NCBI GenBank assembly: GCA_016936235.1
Contig: JAFGPK010000036.1
Coordinates: 1-41,481 of the forward strand
Source: Candidatus Fermentibacteraceae bacterium
GTDB lineage: Bacteria > Fermentibacterota > Fermentibacteria > Fermentibacterales > JCC-6
Direction: 5' to 3'
Length of the DNA stretch: 41,481 nucleotides
In this document: one piece after another, positions 7,761 through 15,960 of the stretch
How the letters are laid out: every line of letters begins with the position of its first letter
How positions within the stretch are numbered: the stretch's first letter is position 1
Position numbers and translations under genes: made by a program
The notes under the pieces: model-generated
The model's database searches: none
What the model was told of the DNA's origin: nothing
Seen by the model: the letters and a program-made list of their open reading frames with translations, nothing else

Positions 7761-8705
7761 TTGAGCCCTCTTCATCAGATGCTGAACGCCATATCCGTGA
7801 TCATGGCCATCTACCTCATAGCCCTGATCCTCAGGAAGCACCAGATCCTCAGTGAAGAGCATTCTCTCACATTCGCCAGGCTGGTGACCGACGTATGTCT
7901 GCCCGCCATCGTGTTCAAGGGTCTGGCGTCCCAGTCGATCAGGCCGGACCAGCTGGAACCGGCGGGCTTGATGCTTCTCCTCGAGATAGCTTGCATTTCT
8001 CTCGCATGGGCGGTTACTTCCCTGCTGGGCTTCAGCAGGTCCAGACAGGGAGCGGTGGTATTCTGTTCCGCGTTCGGCTCATCAACATTCCTTGGGTATT
8101 CCATGGTCACCCAGATGTATCCCGGAAACGGGACCGCTCTGGGAGAAGCGGTGCTGATCTCCGAGTTGGGTGTGGGTTATCCCATCTTCATCCTCGGCCC
8201 GGTCCTGGCGGGTTGCTTCGGATCCGAGAGAGCGGGTTGGAAGGCTTCACTGGGATTCTTCAGGTCTCCCGTGTTCTTCGCGCTGATCGGGGGACTTCTA
8301 TGGGGGATTCTCAGGCTTCCCGGGAAGGACAGCGCCCTGACCGCTCCACTCTTCCACCTTGCAGATGTTCTGTCGGGAGCCCTGACTCCACTGGCCATTA
8401 TCAGCGTGGGCCTCATGTTCAGAAGACCCAGGGTGAGGGTCATCCTCCTGCCGCTGGCCATTGTGGTCTGCATCAAGCTTCTTCTCAAACCTCTCGTTGC
8501 AGGTCTTGCAGCATCATCACTGGGGTTTCCCGAAGTGTGGCACGACATACTCGTCATCCTGGCGGCCATGCCTCCCGCCGTGCTGGGCGCCGTTTTCCTG
8601 AGGAGGTACGGCGGTGATGCTGAGCTGGCTTCCACACTCCTGCTCACGGCTACTCTGATCAGTGTGGCGACCCTGATGGCCGTATTCTGGCTGGTGGGGA
8701 CCTGA
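7761..8705 (+). CDS. AEC-family permease (auxin efflux/malate type)
   Basis: This integral membrane protein of about 314 residues has roughly ten hydrophobic helices in the Mem_trans (PF03547) pattern. It starts SVIMAIYLIALILRKHQILS, has TDVCLPAIVFKGL after helix 1, PLAIISVGLMF in the second half and MPPAVLGAVFL near the end. AEC proteins export or import organic acids such as malate or amino-acid-like substrates; the substrate here cannot be told. TTG 7761 is chosen because AAGGAG lies 4 bases upstream; ATG 7779 is the other candidate but has no ribosome site. The 234 bases before it hold no gene. Confidence 0.82.
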   Translation: MSPLHQMLNAISVIMAIYLIALILRKHQILSEEHSLTFARLVTDVCLPAIVFKGLASQSIRPDQLEPAGLMLLLEIACISLAWAVTSLLGFSRSRQGAVVFCSAFGSSTFLGYSMVTQMYPGNGTALGEAVLISELGVGYPIFILGPVLAGCFGSERAGWKASLGFFRSPVFFALIGGLLWGILRLPGKDSALTAPLFHLADVLSGALTPLAIISVGLMFRRPRVRVILLPLAIVVCIKLLLKPLVAGLAASSLGFPEVWHDILVILAAMPPAVLGAVFLRRYGGDAELASTLLLTATLISVATLMAVFWLVGT

Positions 8706-8723
8706 GCGAGATCAGCGGAGGAC

Positions 8724-8752
8724 TTGCTTTACCTCTGTCAGTGCTTCATAAT
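8724..8752 (+). promoter_or_regulatory. Sigma70-type promoter for the secreted protein at 8788
   Basis: TTGCTT (8724-8729) and CATAAT (8747-8752) are spaced by 17 bases, 35 bases before the ATG. Confidence 0.4.
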
Positions 8753-8787
8753 CATATCATGCATGGGGTTGAACTGAGGGGATCTTC

Positions 8788-9486
8788 ATGAAAGCTCAAC
8801 TGGCGTCGCTCGCGATAATGCTGGCACTTCTTGTGCTGTTGGTCCCATTTCCCGAATCGCGACCCGTGATCGGTTCCTTCAATGAGGAATGCGGAGCGGT
8901 CACGCTGGAAGCGTCCGCAACGGTCAACCTGAACGTGATCCTTCAGTCGACGGCAGCCATACAGGGTCAGCCCGACGCCTTTCATGCCGATGCCCGGAGT
9001 AACCCTTCATCGCATGAGGAAGCGGGTCCGGCGATTTCTTCCCCACGGATGGTCAGGACCAGGGAGACGGAGACTGCGGATACACCGGTGGAAGCTTCAT
9101 CCTCCGCTGCCAGGGCTAATCAGACTTCCCGCTCCTATCAGAGTGGTGAATCTCTCAAGACCAGCTGCTCGGGCAGGATAGCGCATGGCAACAGCACGCC
9201 TGCAGTCCAGGGCCTGCATGTCGGGCTCCATAATCACGGGATTCTAGCCGCCGGCATCACCAGGCGGATGAAGATCTCTTCCGTCGGCTCCCAGGAACCC
9301 CGCTCATGCTTCGAAGAGCTGGTTTCACCAACGTACGATCCCCGGCTTTCCTCGGGTGAATCCTCACCTTCCGCCCATCTTCTGAACGATCAGTACGGGC
9401 ATCCGGTAAGGCCGCCAGCCAACCCCCGTGTCCGGACCCTGTTCCGGCAAGCCTCAGCCGTGGAGCATCCGGCTATTCTCAGATAG
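8788..9486 (+). CDS. Secreted protein of unknown function, Ser/Arg-rich
   Basis: The 232-residue product has an N-terminal hydrophobic segment (LASLAIMLALLVLLVPF) that is either a signal peptide or a membrane anchor. The remainder is low in hydrophobic residues, rich in Ser, Ala, Pro, Arg and His, and probably largely disordered, with only three cysteines. No domain is recognised. A GAGGGG ribosome site lies 6 bases before the ATG and a promoter-like pair sits upstream, which favours expression. The composition is unlike a folded enzyme. It is monocistronic, with the next promoter starting after its stop. Confidence 0.55.
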   Translation: MKAQLASLAIMLALLVLLVPFPESRPVIGSFNEECGAVTLEASATVNLNVILQSTAAIQGQPDAFHADARSNPSSHEEAGPAISSPRMVRTRETETADTPVEASSSAARANQTSRSYQSGESLKTSCSGRIAHGNSTPAVQGLHVGLHNHGILAAGITRRMKISSVGSQEPRSCFEELVSPTYDPRLSSGESSPSAHLLNDQYGHPVRPPANPRVRTLFRQASAVEHPAILR

Positions 9487-9500
9487 AACCATTCTGCCGA

Positions 9501-9528
9501 TTGACGATATCAGGAAAACACTTATCTT
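9501..9528 (+). promoter_or_regulatory. Sigma70-type promoter for the DrrAB-like operon
   Basis: TTGACG (9501-9506) and TATCTT (9523-9528) are spaced by 16 bases, 43 bases before the ATG at 9572. Confidence 0.5.
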
Positions 9529-9571
9529 GGTCTGTCCAAAGCAATTGACGGTTTGAGATCAGGATGTGTGA

Positions 9572-10555
9572 ATGAACCTGTCCATCGAAGTCGATGAGCT
9601 TCACCGTGAATTCAGGGGCTTCACAGCAGTCGATCACATCTCGTTTTCGGTGGACAGGGGGGAGCTATTCGGGTTCCTCGGGCCCAACGGTGCCGGAAAG
9701 ACCACGACCGTACGGATGCTCAGCACCCTGAGCCGACCGACCTCCGGCAGTGCGCGGGTAGCCGGGTTTGACGTTGTACATCAGCATGACATGGTCAGGA
9801 AGTCGATCGGCATCATTTTTCAGGACCCTTCACTTGACGACCGGTTGACGGCCCGCGAGAACCTCAGGTTCCACGCCATGATATACAAGGTCCCGAGAAA
9901 AGAGGTCGGGCAACGTATCGACAGGGCCCTTGAATGGATGCAGCTCAGCGACAGGGCGGATCACCTTGTGAGGACATTCTCCGGAGGGATGAAGCGCCGT
10001 CTCGAGATAGGCAGGGGACTTCTTCATTCCCCCGGGGTGCTTTTCCTGGACGAACCCACACTGGGGCTCGATCCCCAGACCCGGGCACGGATATGGGAGC
10101 GGCTCCTCGATCTGAGAAAGACCATCGGGACCACGCTGTTCCTCACGACCCACTACATGGACGAGGCCGAGAATTGTGACCGCATAGCCATTATCGATCA
10201 TGGAAGGATCGTAGCCCTGGATACTCCCGCCCGTCTCAAGGGACGTGTCCAGGGAGATCTCGTGCGGCTCAGCACAGCGGACGATGTGTCCGCAGCGGAT
10301 GAGATAAGGGGTAAATACGACATCGAGGTGCTGGAGGAAAGTTCCGGGCTGCGGCTGGAAGTTGATGACGGGGCCGCTTTCGTGCCGGGACTGCTCCGCG
10401 GTCTGTCGGTCCCGGTCCTGTCCGTCTCGGTGCGCCAGCCCACTCTGGAGGATGTTTTCCTGAGACTGACCGGCAGGGAGATAAGGGATGAGGAGGCCGG
10501 AGAGAAAGACCGGCTTCGAAGTCGTATCAGACGCATGGGCAGGGCGGGCAGGTAA
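9572..10555 (+). CDS. ABC exporter ATP-binding protein, DrrA type
   Basis: This 327-residue nucleotide-binding subunit has Walker A (GPNGAGKTT, residues 38-46), a Q-loop region (IIFQDPSLDDRLT), the ABC signature TFSGGMKRRLEIGR (136-149), Walker B (VLFLDEPTLGLD, 156-167) and the switch His in TTHYMDEAE. The pattern and length, including a C-terminal ~90-residue regulatory domain, are those of the DrrA/daunorubicin-resistance branch (DRA family), which drives export of drugs, lipids or polysaccharides. The permease gene follows after 2 bases, so the two form one transporter. The substrate is not indicated. Confidence 0.93.
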   Translation: MNLSIEVDELHREFRGFTAVDHISFSVDRGELFGFLGPNGAGKTTTVRMLSTLSRPTSGSARVAGFDVVHQHDMVRKSIGIIFQDPSLDDRLTARENLRFHAMIYKVPRKEVGQRIDRALEWMQLSDRADHLVRTFSGGMKRRLEIGRGLLHSPGVLFLDEPTLGLDPQTRARIWERLLDLRKTIGTTLFLTTHYMDEAENCDRIAIIDHGRIVALDTPARLKGRVQGDLVRLSTADDVSAADEIRGKYDIEVLEESSGLRLEVDDGAAFVPGLLRGLSVPVLSVSVRQPTLEDVFLRLTGREIRDEEAGEKDRLRSRIRRMGRAGR

Positions 10556-10557
10556 TC

Positions 10558-11319
10558 ATGATGAGCGTGATCGACCTGTCCTGTATAAAGATGGTATGGC
10601 TCCGCGACATTCTGCGCTATTTCCGGGAACGGAGCCAGCTTTACGGTTCCCTTGCCCGTCCGGTGCTCTGGCTGTTCGTGCTGGGAATGGGCCTGCGGGG
10701 TTCCTACGGTCGAGTGCAGGACGTGGATTATACGCAGTTCATCTTCCCGGGCATCCTGGCGATGACGGCGATATTCACTTCCGTCCAGTCAGCGGTATCC
10801 ATAATCTGGGACAGGGAGTTCGGATTCCTCAAGGAGATCCTGGTCGCGCCGGTTCCCAGGACCTCCATCGCAGTCGGGAAGGGTCTGGCCGGAACTACGC
10901 TCTCTCTGATCCAGGGTATGATCATCCTGATGCTGGCGCCTCTGGTGAATGTATCCATACCCTGGCTGAACATTCTTCCGCTGATCGGAGTGATAGCCCT
11001 TCTTTCCTTCAGCCTTACGGGGATCGGTATCGTCATCGCCGCCAGGATGACGTCTTTCCAGGGATTCGGGACCATAATGAACTTCATCATCATGCCGATG
11101 TGGTTCCTTTCCGGAGCGCTGTTCCCATTCGACCGGCTGCCCGGGTGGCTCACCGTACTCGTTCGGGTCAATCCCCTTACCTACGGTGTGGACCTTATCC
11201 GGAAGCTGGTTCTGGGTTTTTCCTACCAGCCGCCGTTGCTTGATCTGCTATTCCTGGTGGGCTTCAGCGTGATCACTACAGCCGCAGCCGTCTTCTTCTT
11301 CAGTCGTGGGGAATACTGA
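10558..11319 (+). CDS. ABC-2 type permease, DrrB type
   Basis: This 253-residue membrane subunit has six predicted helices and the ABC2_membrane pattern: RDILRYFRERSQL before helix 1, DREFGFLKEILVAPVPR in the cytoplasmic loop, and MPMWFLSGALFPFDRLP followed by VNPLTYGVDLIR near the end. These are the standard DrrB signatures. It pairs with the ATPase encoded 2 bases upstream. Two ATG codons occur in tandem at 10558 and 10561. The next gene is 229 bases away with its own promoter, so the operon probably ends here. Confidence 0.92.
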   Translation: MMSVIDLSCIKMVWLRDILRYFRERSQLYGSLARPVLWLFVLGMGLRGSYGRVQDVDYTQFIFPGILAMTAIFTSVQSAVSIIWDREFGFLKEILVAPVPRTSIAVGKGLAGTTLSLIQGMIILMLAPLVNVSIPWLNILPLIGVIALLSFSLTGIGIVIAARMTSFQGFGTIMNFIIMPMWFLSGALFPFDRLPGWLTVLVRVNPLTYGVDLIRKLVLGFSYQPPLLDLLFLVGFSVITTAAAVFFFSRGEY

Positions 11320-11392
11320 GATCCCTCCGCGACCGCGTCAGTATCGCTCCCAGGAGGGCCTGCCGGGTGAAGAGGTATCGGCTGGTCTGTCA

Positions 11393-11421
11393 TTGACTGC
11401 CGCGTTAACGGCGGCTATGGT
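11393..11421 (+). promoter_or_regulatory. Sigma70-type promoter upstream of the decarboxylase gene
   Basis: TTGACT (11393-11398) and TATGGT (11416-11421) are spaced by 17 bases. They sit in the 229-base gap, implying a leader of about 120 bases before ATG 11549. No gene is seen in the leader. Confidence 0.45.
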
Positions 11422-11548
11422 CTTCAATCGAATCTTTGCGAATACGGGCAGACCGAAGCGACACCTTCGATCCCTTTTCCCGGGCGGCCTCCCGATTTGG
11501 TCGACTCAGGTGGCATTATCTGTCTTGCTTCAGCAGAGGAGGGTTCAG

Positions 11549-12646
11549 ATGAAATCTTTTTCGTACGCGGTCGCCGCATGTATCTTCCTTATGATAACAG
11601 GGATCGCGCATGCGGGGGACACGACCTGGGATCAGGTTCCGGCAGAGCTGGAAAGGCTCATCGAAACCACCCCCGAACTTGGAGCGATGCTTGATGAAGT
11701 TCTCTCCATGCAGCCCGATACATCCTGCTGGTATGGGTACACCAGAGAGGACCTTGTCCGCTTCTTCGAGGAATGGCTTGTGTACAATCCAGCTCCGGAG
11801 AATCCCGCCCTCTACATCCAGCCCTTCGACCAGCTTGCGAACTCGGAGGGAGGGGAGCTTCTTTTCGGCAGCAATGTGTTCAGCAGCTGGTTCATCAGGT
11901 TCCTGAACGCAAGGGGCGAGTATCTCAATACTCCCGCTTCGGCCGCCGTTGTACCGGTATGGCTGGCAGACACCGCGATCCATATCGAGGATTTCGTCAT
12001 TCCCGAGGGCGGCTTCAGCTGTTTCAGCGATTACTTCCTCAGGGAGCTGCGGCCGGGGGCGAGACCTCTGTCCGGTGATGGCGATCCCTCCGTTCTCGTT
12101 TCACCCGCGGACGGTTCGATCTTCCGAATACTGGCGCAGGACATAGACACTAACTTCGAGGTCAAGAGAGACGTGCTCAATATCCGCCAGGCCCTCAACA
12201 ACAGCCCTTACGCCGAGCGCTTCATAGGAGGCGACATTGTAGACATCCTGCTGTGGTTCACGGACTATCATCATTTTCACTCTCCGGTTTCCGGGGAGAT
12301 CGTGGAGATAGGCGAATACGCCGGCTCGTACAACTACGATTTCGCCGATGTGGACTGGTACCGGGACCTGGCCAGGCACAAGAGGCTCTGCTACCTGATA
12401 GAGACCGAGGACTTCGGTCTCGTAGCGATGATACCGGTGGGTTTCTGGGGAGTGGGTTCCTGCATCAACGAGCGCATGGAAGGAGAATTCGTCGAAAAGG
12501 GCGAGGAACTGGGCCACTTCGGTTACGGGGGCTCCTCGATCCTTCTGGTCTTTGAGCCGGGCGCCGTCCAGTTCATCCCGGAGATAACCGGGGAAGCCGC
12601 TCCAGTGAGGGTCCGTTCAGGAATAGGTGTATCTGCCGGGATATGA
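11549..12646 (+). CDS. Phosphatidylserine decarboxylase-family protein with signal peptide
   Basis: The protein has 365 residues. Residues ~25-140 resemble the PSD-associated N-terminal domain (helical, FIRFLNARGEYLNTP). The PSD core follows, with SPADGS around Asp188, DYHHFHSPVSG around His241-244 and GYGGSSILLVF near 325-334. In the family, the Asp and His drive self-cleavage at a (L/G)GS(T/S) site to create the pyruvoyl group; here that would be between Gly328 and Ser329. The enzyme makes phosphatidylethanolamine from phosphatidylserine. The oddity is a strong signal peptide (FSYAVAACIFLMITGIAHAG), which would place the core outside the cytoplasm. GAGGAGG precedes ATG 11549. It lies between two ABC-2 exporters. 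Confidence 0.82.
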   Translation: MKSFSYAVAACIFLMITGIAHAGDTTWDQVPAELERLIETTPELGAMLDEVLSMQPDTSCWYGYTREDLVRFFEEWLVYNPAPENPALYIQPFDQLANSEGGELLFGSNVFSSWFIRFLNARGEYLNTPASAAVVPVWLADTAIHIEDFVIPEGGFSCFSDYFLRELRPGARPLSGDGDPSVLVSPADGSIFRILAQDIDTNFEVKRDVLNIRQALNNSPYAERFIGGDIVDILLWFTDYHHFHSPVSGEIVEIGEYAGSYNYDFADVDWYRDLARHKRLCYLIETEDFGLVAMIPVGFWGVGSCINERMEGEFVEKGEELGHFGYGGSSILLVFEPGAVQFIPEITGEAAPVRVRSGIGVSAGI

Positions 12647-12731
12647 ACGGATACCCTTCAGAATTCACGGTCCTGTTGACCCTGTTGTTGGTTTTCGAGT
12701 ATTTCACCCTTTCCGCAAGGCCAGGAATGGA

Positions 12732-13514
12732 ATGATAATAGTAAAGGACCTGAGCAAGACCTTCAAGGTCTCCAGAAAGCAGAGAAGGGAAGAGGGTACC
12801 GGTCACGGCACCAGGGAGATCCTGGCGGTGGACGACGTATCGTTTCAATGCAGGCCGGGCAGGATATTCACGCTGCTGGGGCCCAACGGCGCGGGCAAGA
12901 CCACTATCCTGCGTATGATAGCCACCCTCCTGAGACCCACTTCGGGGAGCATAAGGGCCGCCGGGTTCGACACGGTGAAGGACCCCGGCAAGGTGAGGGC
13001 CAGGATAGGCTTTCTCACCGGCACTACGAAACTTTACGACAGGCTTACTGTAACAGAGCTGATCAAGTACTACGCGGACCTGCACAGGATGGACGGGAAG
13101 CTCTTCAGCCAGCGGCTGGAAGAGATGATGGACCTGCTGGGCATGAAAGAGTTCGCCAGCAGGAGGATAGGCAAGCTGTCCAGCGGAATGAAGCAGAAGG
13201 TCTCCATAGCCAGGACCGTGATACACGACCCCGAGGTGATGATCTTCGACGAGCCCACCACAGGGCTCGATGTAATGACCTCCAGGAGCATCATCGACCT
13301 CATTCACAGGTGCACCGAACGGGGAAGGACCGTGATCTTCTCCACCCATATAATGAGCGAGGTCAGCAGGCTCAGCGACGATCTTGCAATCCTGCACCGG
13401 GGAAGGCTCCTCTTCAACGACACGTATGAAACCTTCATGCACGGAATGAAAGAGGATTCGGTGGAGGAGGAGTTCCTGCGGGTCCTGAGGGAGGGGGAAG
13501 CCCGATGGGCATAA
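12732..13514 (+). CDS. ABC exporter ATP-binding protein, NatA type
   Basis: This 260-residue ATPase has Walker [10 protein letters not shown] (50-58), the signature [15 protein letters not shown] and Walker [13 protein letters not shown]. The switch region reads [15 protein letters not shown]. The compact length without the extra C-terminal domain, and the partner permease type, match NatA, the ATPase of Na+-extruding or lipid/peptide ABC-2 exporters. A basic insert ([17 protein letters not shown]) precedes the Walker A region. ATG 12732 is chosen with AGGA upstream. The permease gene overlaps its end by 10 bases, so translation is coupled. Confidence 0.9.
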   Translation: MIIVKDLSKTFKVSRKQRREEGTGHGTREILAVDDVSFQCRPGRIFTLLGPNGAGKTTILRMIATLLRPTSGSIRAAGFDTVKDPGKVRARIGFLTGTTKLYDRLTVTELIKYYADLHRMDGKLFSQRLEEMMDLLGMKEFASRRIGKLSSGMKQKVSIARTVIHDPEVMIFDEPTTGLDVMTSRSIIDLIHRCTERGRTVIFSTHIMSEVSRLSDDLAILHRGRLLFNDTYETFMHGMKEDSVEEEFLRVLREGEARWA

Positions 13515-14695
13515 TAGCCGTCATCTTCCGCAAGGAACTGAAGGACTCCCTGAGGGACCGGAGGACCATCCTCATGCTGATCGTACTGCCCCTTTTGATG
13601 TTCCCTGTCATGATAGGCCTCACCTCCAGCCTGATCTCTTCTCACGAGGCCAGGGCCCAGGAGAGGACCATCAGCGTAGCCGTGTTCACCCAGGGGAACG
13701 CGGACAGGTTCCCGGGTTTCATGGAGGGACATGCAGGCTTCAGGCTTGTCCAGGCCGAAGACCAGGAATCGGCAGCTGAACTGATCAGAAGTGACAGCCT
13801 TGATGCCATGATTGTCTTCGATCCGGACTTCGATATGGCGCTGAGGGGTATGGGGACAGGGCAAGTGGTTCTCTACATTAAGGATACGGAAGAGACCGAG
13901 ATCGAGCAGTCAAGGCTGTTCGACCTCCTCGGGGAGTACGAGGATGAGCTGCGCGCGGAGCGTTTCGAATTACTCGACCTGGACGTTTCCATATACAACG
14001 TCGTGGAGATCGCCACGAACAACCTGGCTACCCCACAGGAGCGCATAGCCGACGTTGCAGGGGGCATGCTTCCTTACATGTTCGTGATATTCTGTTTCAT
14101 GGGGGCGATGTACCCGGCAATAGATCTTGCCGCCGGGGAGAAGGAACGCGGGACCCTTGAGACTCTGCTGACCTCTCCGGTGAGTAAACTCCAGATCCTG
14201 GTGGGGAAAGTATGTGTAGTGATCCTGACCGGGATCAGCTCCGCCGCCATTTCCCTGATAGGTCTCTACGTCGGCGTCAGGTACATAAGTTCCATACCGG
14301 CTGAGTTTCTGGACATGGTGCTGTCCATATTGAAGCCCGGGACCATCATCCTGCTCATGACCCTGCTCTTCCCTCTGACAGTCTTCTTCGCGGGTCTCAT
14401 GCTGTCACTCTCCTTCACGGCAAGGTCATACAAGGAAGCCCAGAGCAAGCTGGGACCCATGATGCCAGTTGTGATAATCCCCGCTTTCATCGGTCTGATG
14501 CCCGGCATCACGTTCAACGGATTCACGGCCATCATACCGATACTCAACGTGACACTGGCGACCAAGCAGATAATAGCGGGACAGGCGGACCCGATGCTTC
14601 TGATGCTGGTCTACGGGTCACTGGTGGTCTACGCCGCCGCGGCGCTTCTCGTCTGCGCCCGAGTGTTTTCCAGGGAGAGCGCCATCTTCAGCTGA
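13505..14695 (+). CDS. ABC-2 type permease, NatB type
   Basis: This 396-residue membrane protein begins VIFRKELKDSLRDRRTI, the standard NatB opening. One helix follows (LMLIVLPLLMFPVMIGL), then a long extracytoplasmic domain (~residues 40-180) and five further helices. The coupling loop LAAGEKERGTLETLLTSPVS is the hallmark of this family. With the overlapping ATPase gene it forms an export system; Na+, lipids or peptides are known cargoes of relatives, and the cargo here is not evident. The proximity to a decarboxylase acting on lipid makes a lipid-related role conceivable. That is inference. Confidence 0.9.
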   Translation: MGIIAVIFRKELKDSLRDRRTILMLIVLPLLMFPVMIGLTSSLISSHEARAQERTISVAVFTQGNADRFPGFMEGHAGFRLVQAEDQESAAELIRSDSLDAMIVFDPDFDMALRGMGTGQVVLYIKDTEETEIEQSRLFDLLGEYEDELRAERFELLDLDVSIYNVVEIATNNLATPQERIADVAGGMLPYMFVIFCFMGAMYPAIDLAAGEKERGTLETLLTSPVSKLQILVGKVCVVILTGISSAAISLIGLYVGVRYISSIPAEFLDMVLSILKPGTIILLMTLLFPLTVFFAGLMLSLSFTARSYKEAQSKLGPMMPVVIIPAFIGLMPGITFNGFTAIIPILNVTLATKQIIAGQADPMLLMLVYGSLVVYAAAALLVCARVFSRESAIFS

Positions 14696-14790
14696 TCCCC
14701 GGGCTGTGTGTCTTTAGAACCGGTAATGATAAGGATTATACGGCAGCGTACCTGTATTCAAAACAGGATTCTTCTGCGCGGGCCGCTCTC

Positions 14791-14855
14791 CAATGGTCAT
14801 TCAGGTTGACAATCATCGAATACCAGCGTTATCGATTAGATGTAAAGACCATTGG
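14791..14855 (+). promoter_or_regulatory. Promoter flanked by a 9-base inverted repeat
   Basis: CCAATGGTC (14791-14799) and its exact reverse complement GACCATTGG (14847-14855) enclose TTGACA (14807-14812) and a weak -10 (TATCGA, 14830-14835, spacing 17). The structure lies in the 275-base gap before the secreted gene at 14971. The repeat could be a split operator or chance. A further CGGGTT/AACCCG hairpin sits at about 14868-14890. Confidence 0.35.
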
Positions 14856-14970
14856 TTGCGGGAAGAACGGGTTTACCGGGAGAACCCGGTTATCTGACGT
14901 ATTATGATGACACAAATAATAACACACTAACATGCTAGGATAAACTCCGGGCAGAAGAAAGAAGGTAAAT

Positions 14971-15810
14971 ATGAGAATTGCAGCCATTCTATTCATCGTC
15001 AGCGGAATCAGTCTGGCCTTCAATATCGATGAAGCGGATTATTCCATTGTGCATAATCCCTCCAGCCCTACCGATGACATCGTGCTTACTACTGTGGACA
15101 CCTGGATCCTGACCGGAGCGAAGACTCCCAGGGGCATAGACTGCTCGGATACGGCAAGTGAGCTGTTTATAACCGACTACAGTGCAGACAGAGTATTCAT
15201 CTTCGACTATTCCGGGAATTCCCTGGGCAACATCGATGTACCTGCCGGGCTTGATGATGTGGGAGGTGTCTGTTCGGGAAGCGATTACCTGTTGATAAAC
15301 GAGATGGGTTCGGATACTGATATATGGGAGTACCAGTCCGCAGGCTGGAATCCTGCGATCTCGAATCCGTCGACGGATCCCATGGGAATTGACTTGGATG
15401 CGGACGGCAACCTGTGGGAGATCGAGAGCTCCAGCAATATACTGTACCGGTTCAATTCCAGCGGTACTGTCCTGAACCAGTGGACCCTTTCGGAAGTGCC
15501 GGCCAGCGCATCCGCCATGGCCTGCACTATTTTCCCTGTCAGCGGGACCAATGTCGTGATGGTTGGCGGTCTCACATGGTCCGATTTCTACTTCTACGAA
15601 TGGGACGGCTCTTACCTCACATATCTGGGCTCACATCCTGTTCCGGTAAGCTGCAACAAGAGCTACGGCGCCGCATGGTGCCAGCAGCGCAATACTATAT
15701 TCTGGATCTACAAGACCGGCGGGGATTTCGGAGTATGCGAATTCCAGTGTTTCATCACCGGTGTGGCTCTGGAGAGGAATACCTGGGGAGGGATAAAGGC
15801 GGAGTACTAG
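14971..15810 (+). CDS. Secreted beta-propeller-like protein with GGIK tail
   Basis: This 279-residue protein is exported by an N-terminal signal (MRIAAILFIVSGISLAF). The body has short repeats of the kind seen in beta-propellers (PRGIDCSDTASELFITDY, PMGIDLDADGNLWEI). The last third is clearly paralogous to the protein ending at 24354: both have FFYEWDG or FYFYEWDG, a Cys-rich segment, and a final tail, here LERNTWGGIKAEY. That tail also recurs on an unrelated protein (end 3537). No enzyme motif is seen. AAGAAGG precedes the ATG, and a strong terminator follows the stop. Confidence 0.78.
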   Translation: MRIAAILFIVSGISLAFNIDEADYSIVHNPSSPTDDIVLTTVDTWILTGAKTPRGIDCSDTASELFITDYSADRVFIFDYSGNSLGNIDVPAGLDDVGGVCSGSDYLLINEMGSDTDIWEYQSAGWNPAISNPSTDPMGIDLDADGNLWEIESSSNILYRFNSSGTVLNQWTLSEVPASASAMACTIFPVSGTNVVMVGGLTWSDFYFYEWDGSYLTYLGSHPVPVSCNKSYGAAWCQQRNTIFWIYKTGGDFGVCEFQCFITGVALERNTWGGIKAEY

Positions 15811-15832
15811 CTTTGTATCAGACGTGCCGATG

Positions 15833-15858
15833 AAGGCCCCGCGACTGCGGGGCCTTTT
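15833..15858 (+). terminator. Rho-independent terminator
   Basis: A perfect 10-base-pair GC-rich stem (AAGGCCCCGC / GCGGGGCCTT) with loop GACT is followed by T-rich sequence, 22 bases after the stop at 15810. The A residues at its 5' side allow it to serve the convergent lipoprotein gene as well. Confidence 0.85.
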
Positions 15859-15960
15859 CCCTTTCGGACCGTCGCGAAGGTGCTCCTATTCTGCTTGACC
15901 TGAGAAACAGCTTCAGGCGAGTTTCTTTTGATCCCCGCTAGTACGACCTGCGGACAGCCA

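Noticed and set aside
12573-13442. A 289-codon minus-strand frame
   Set aside because: It is antisense to the NatA-type ATPase and lacks any recognisable motif.
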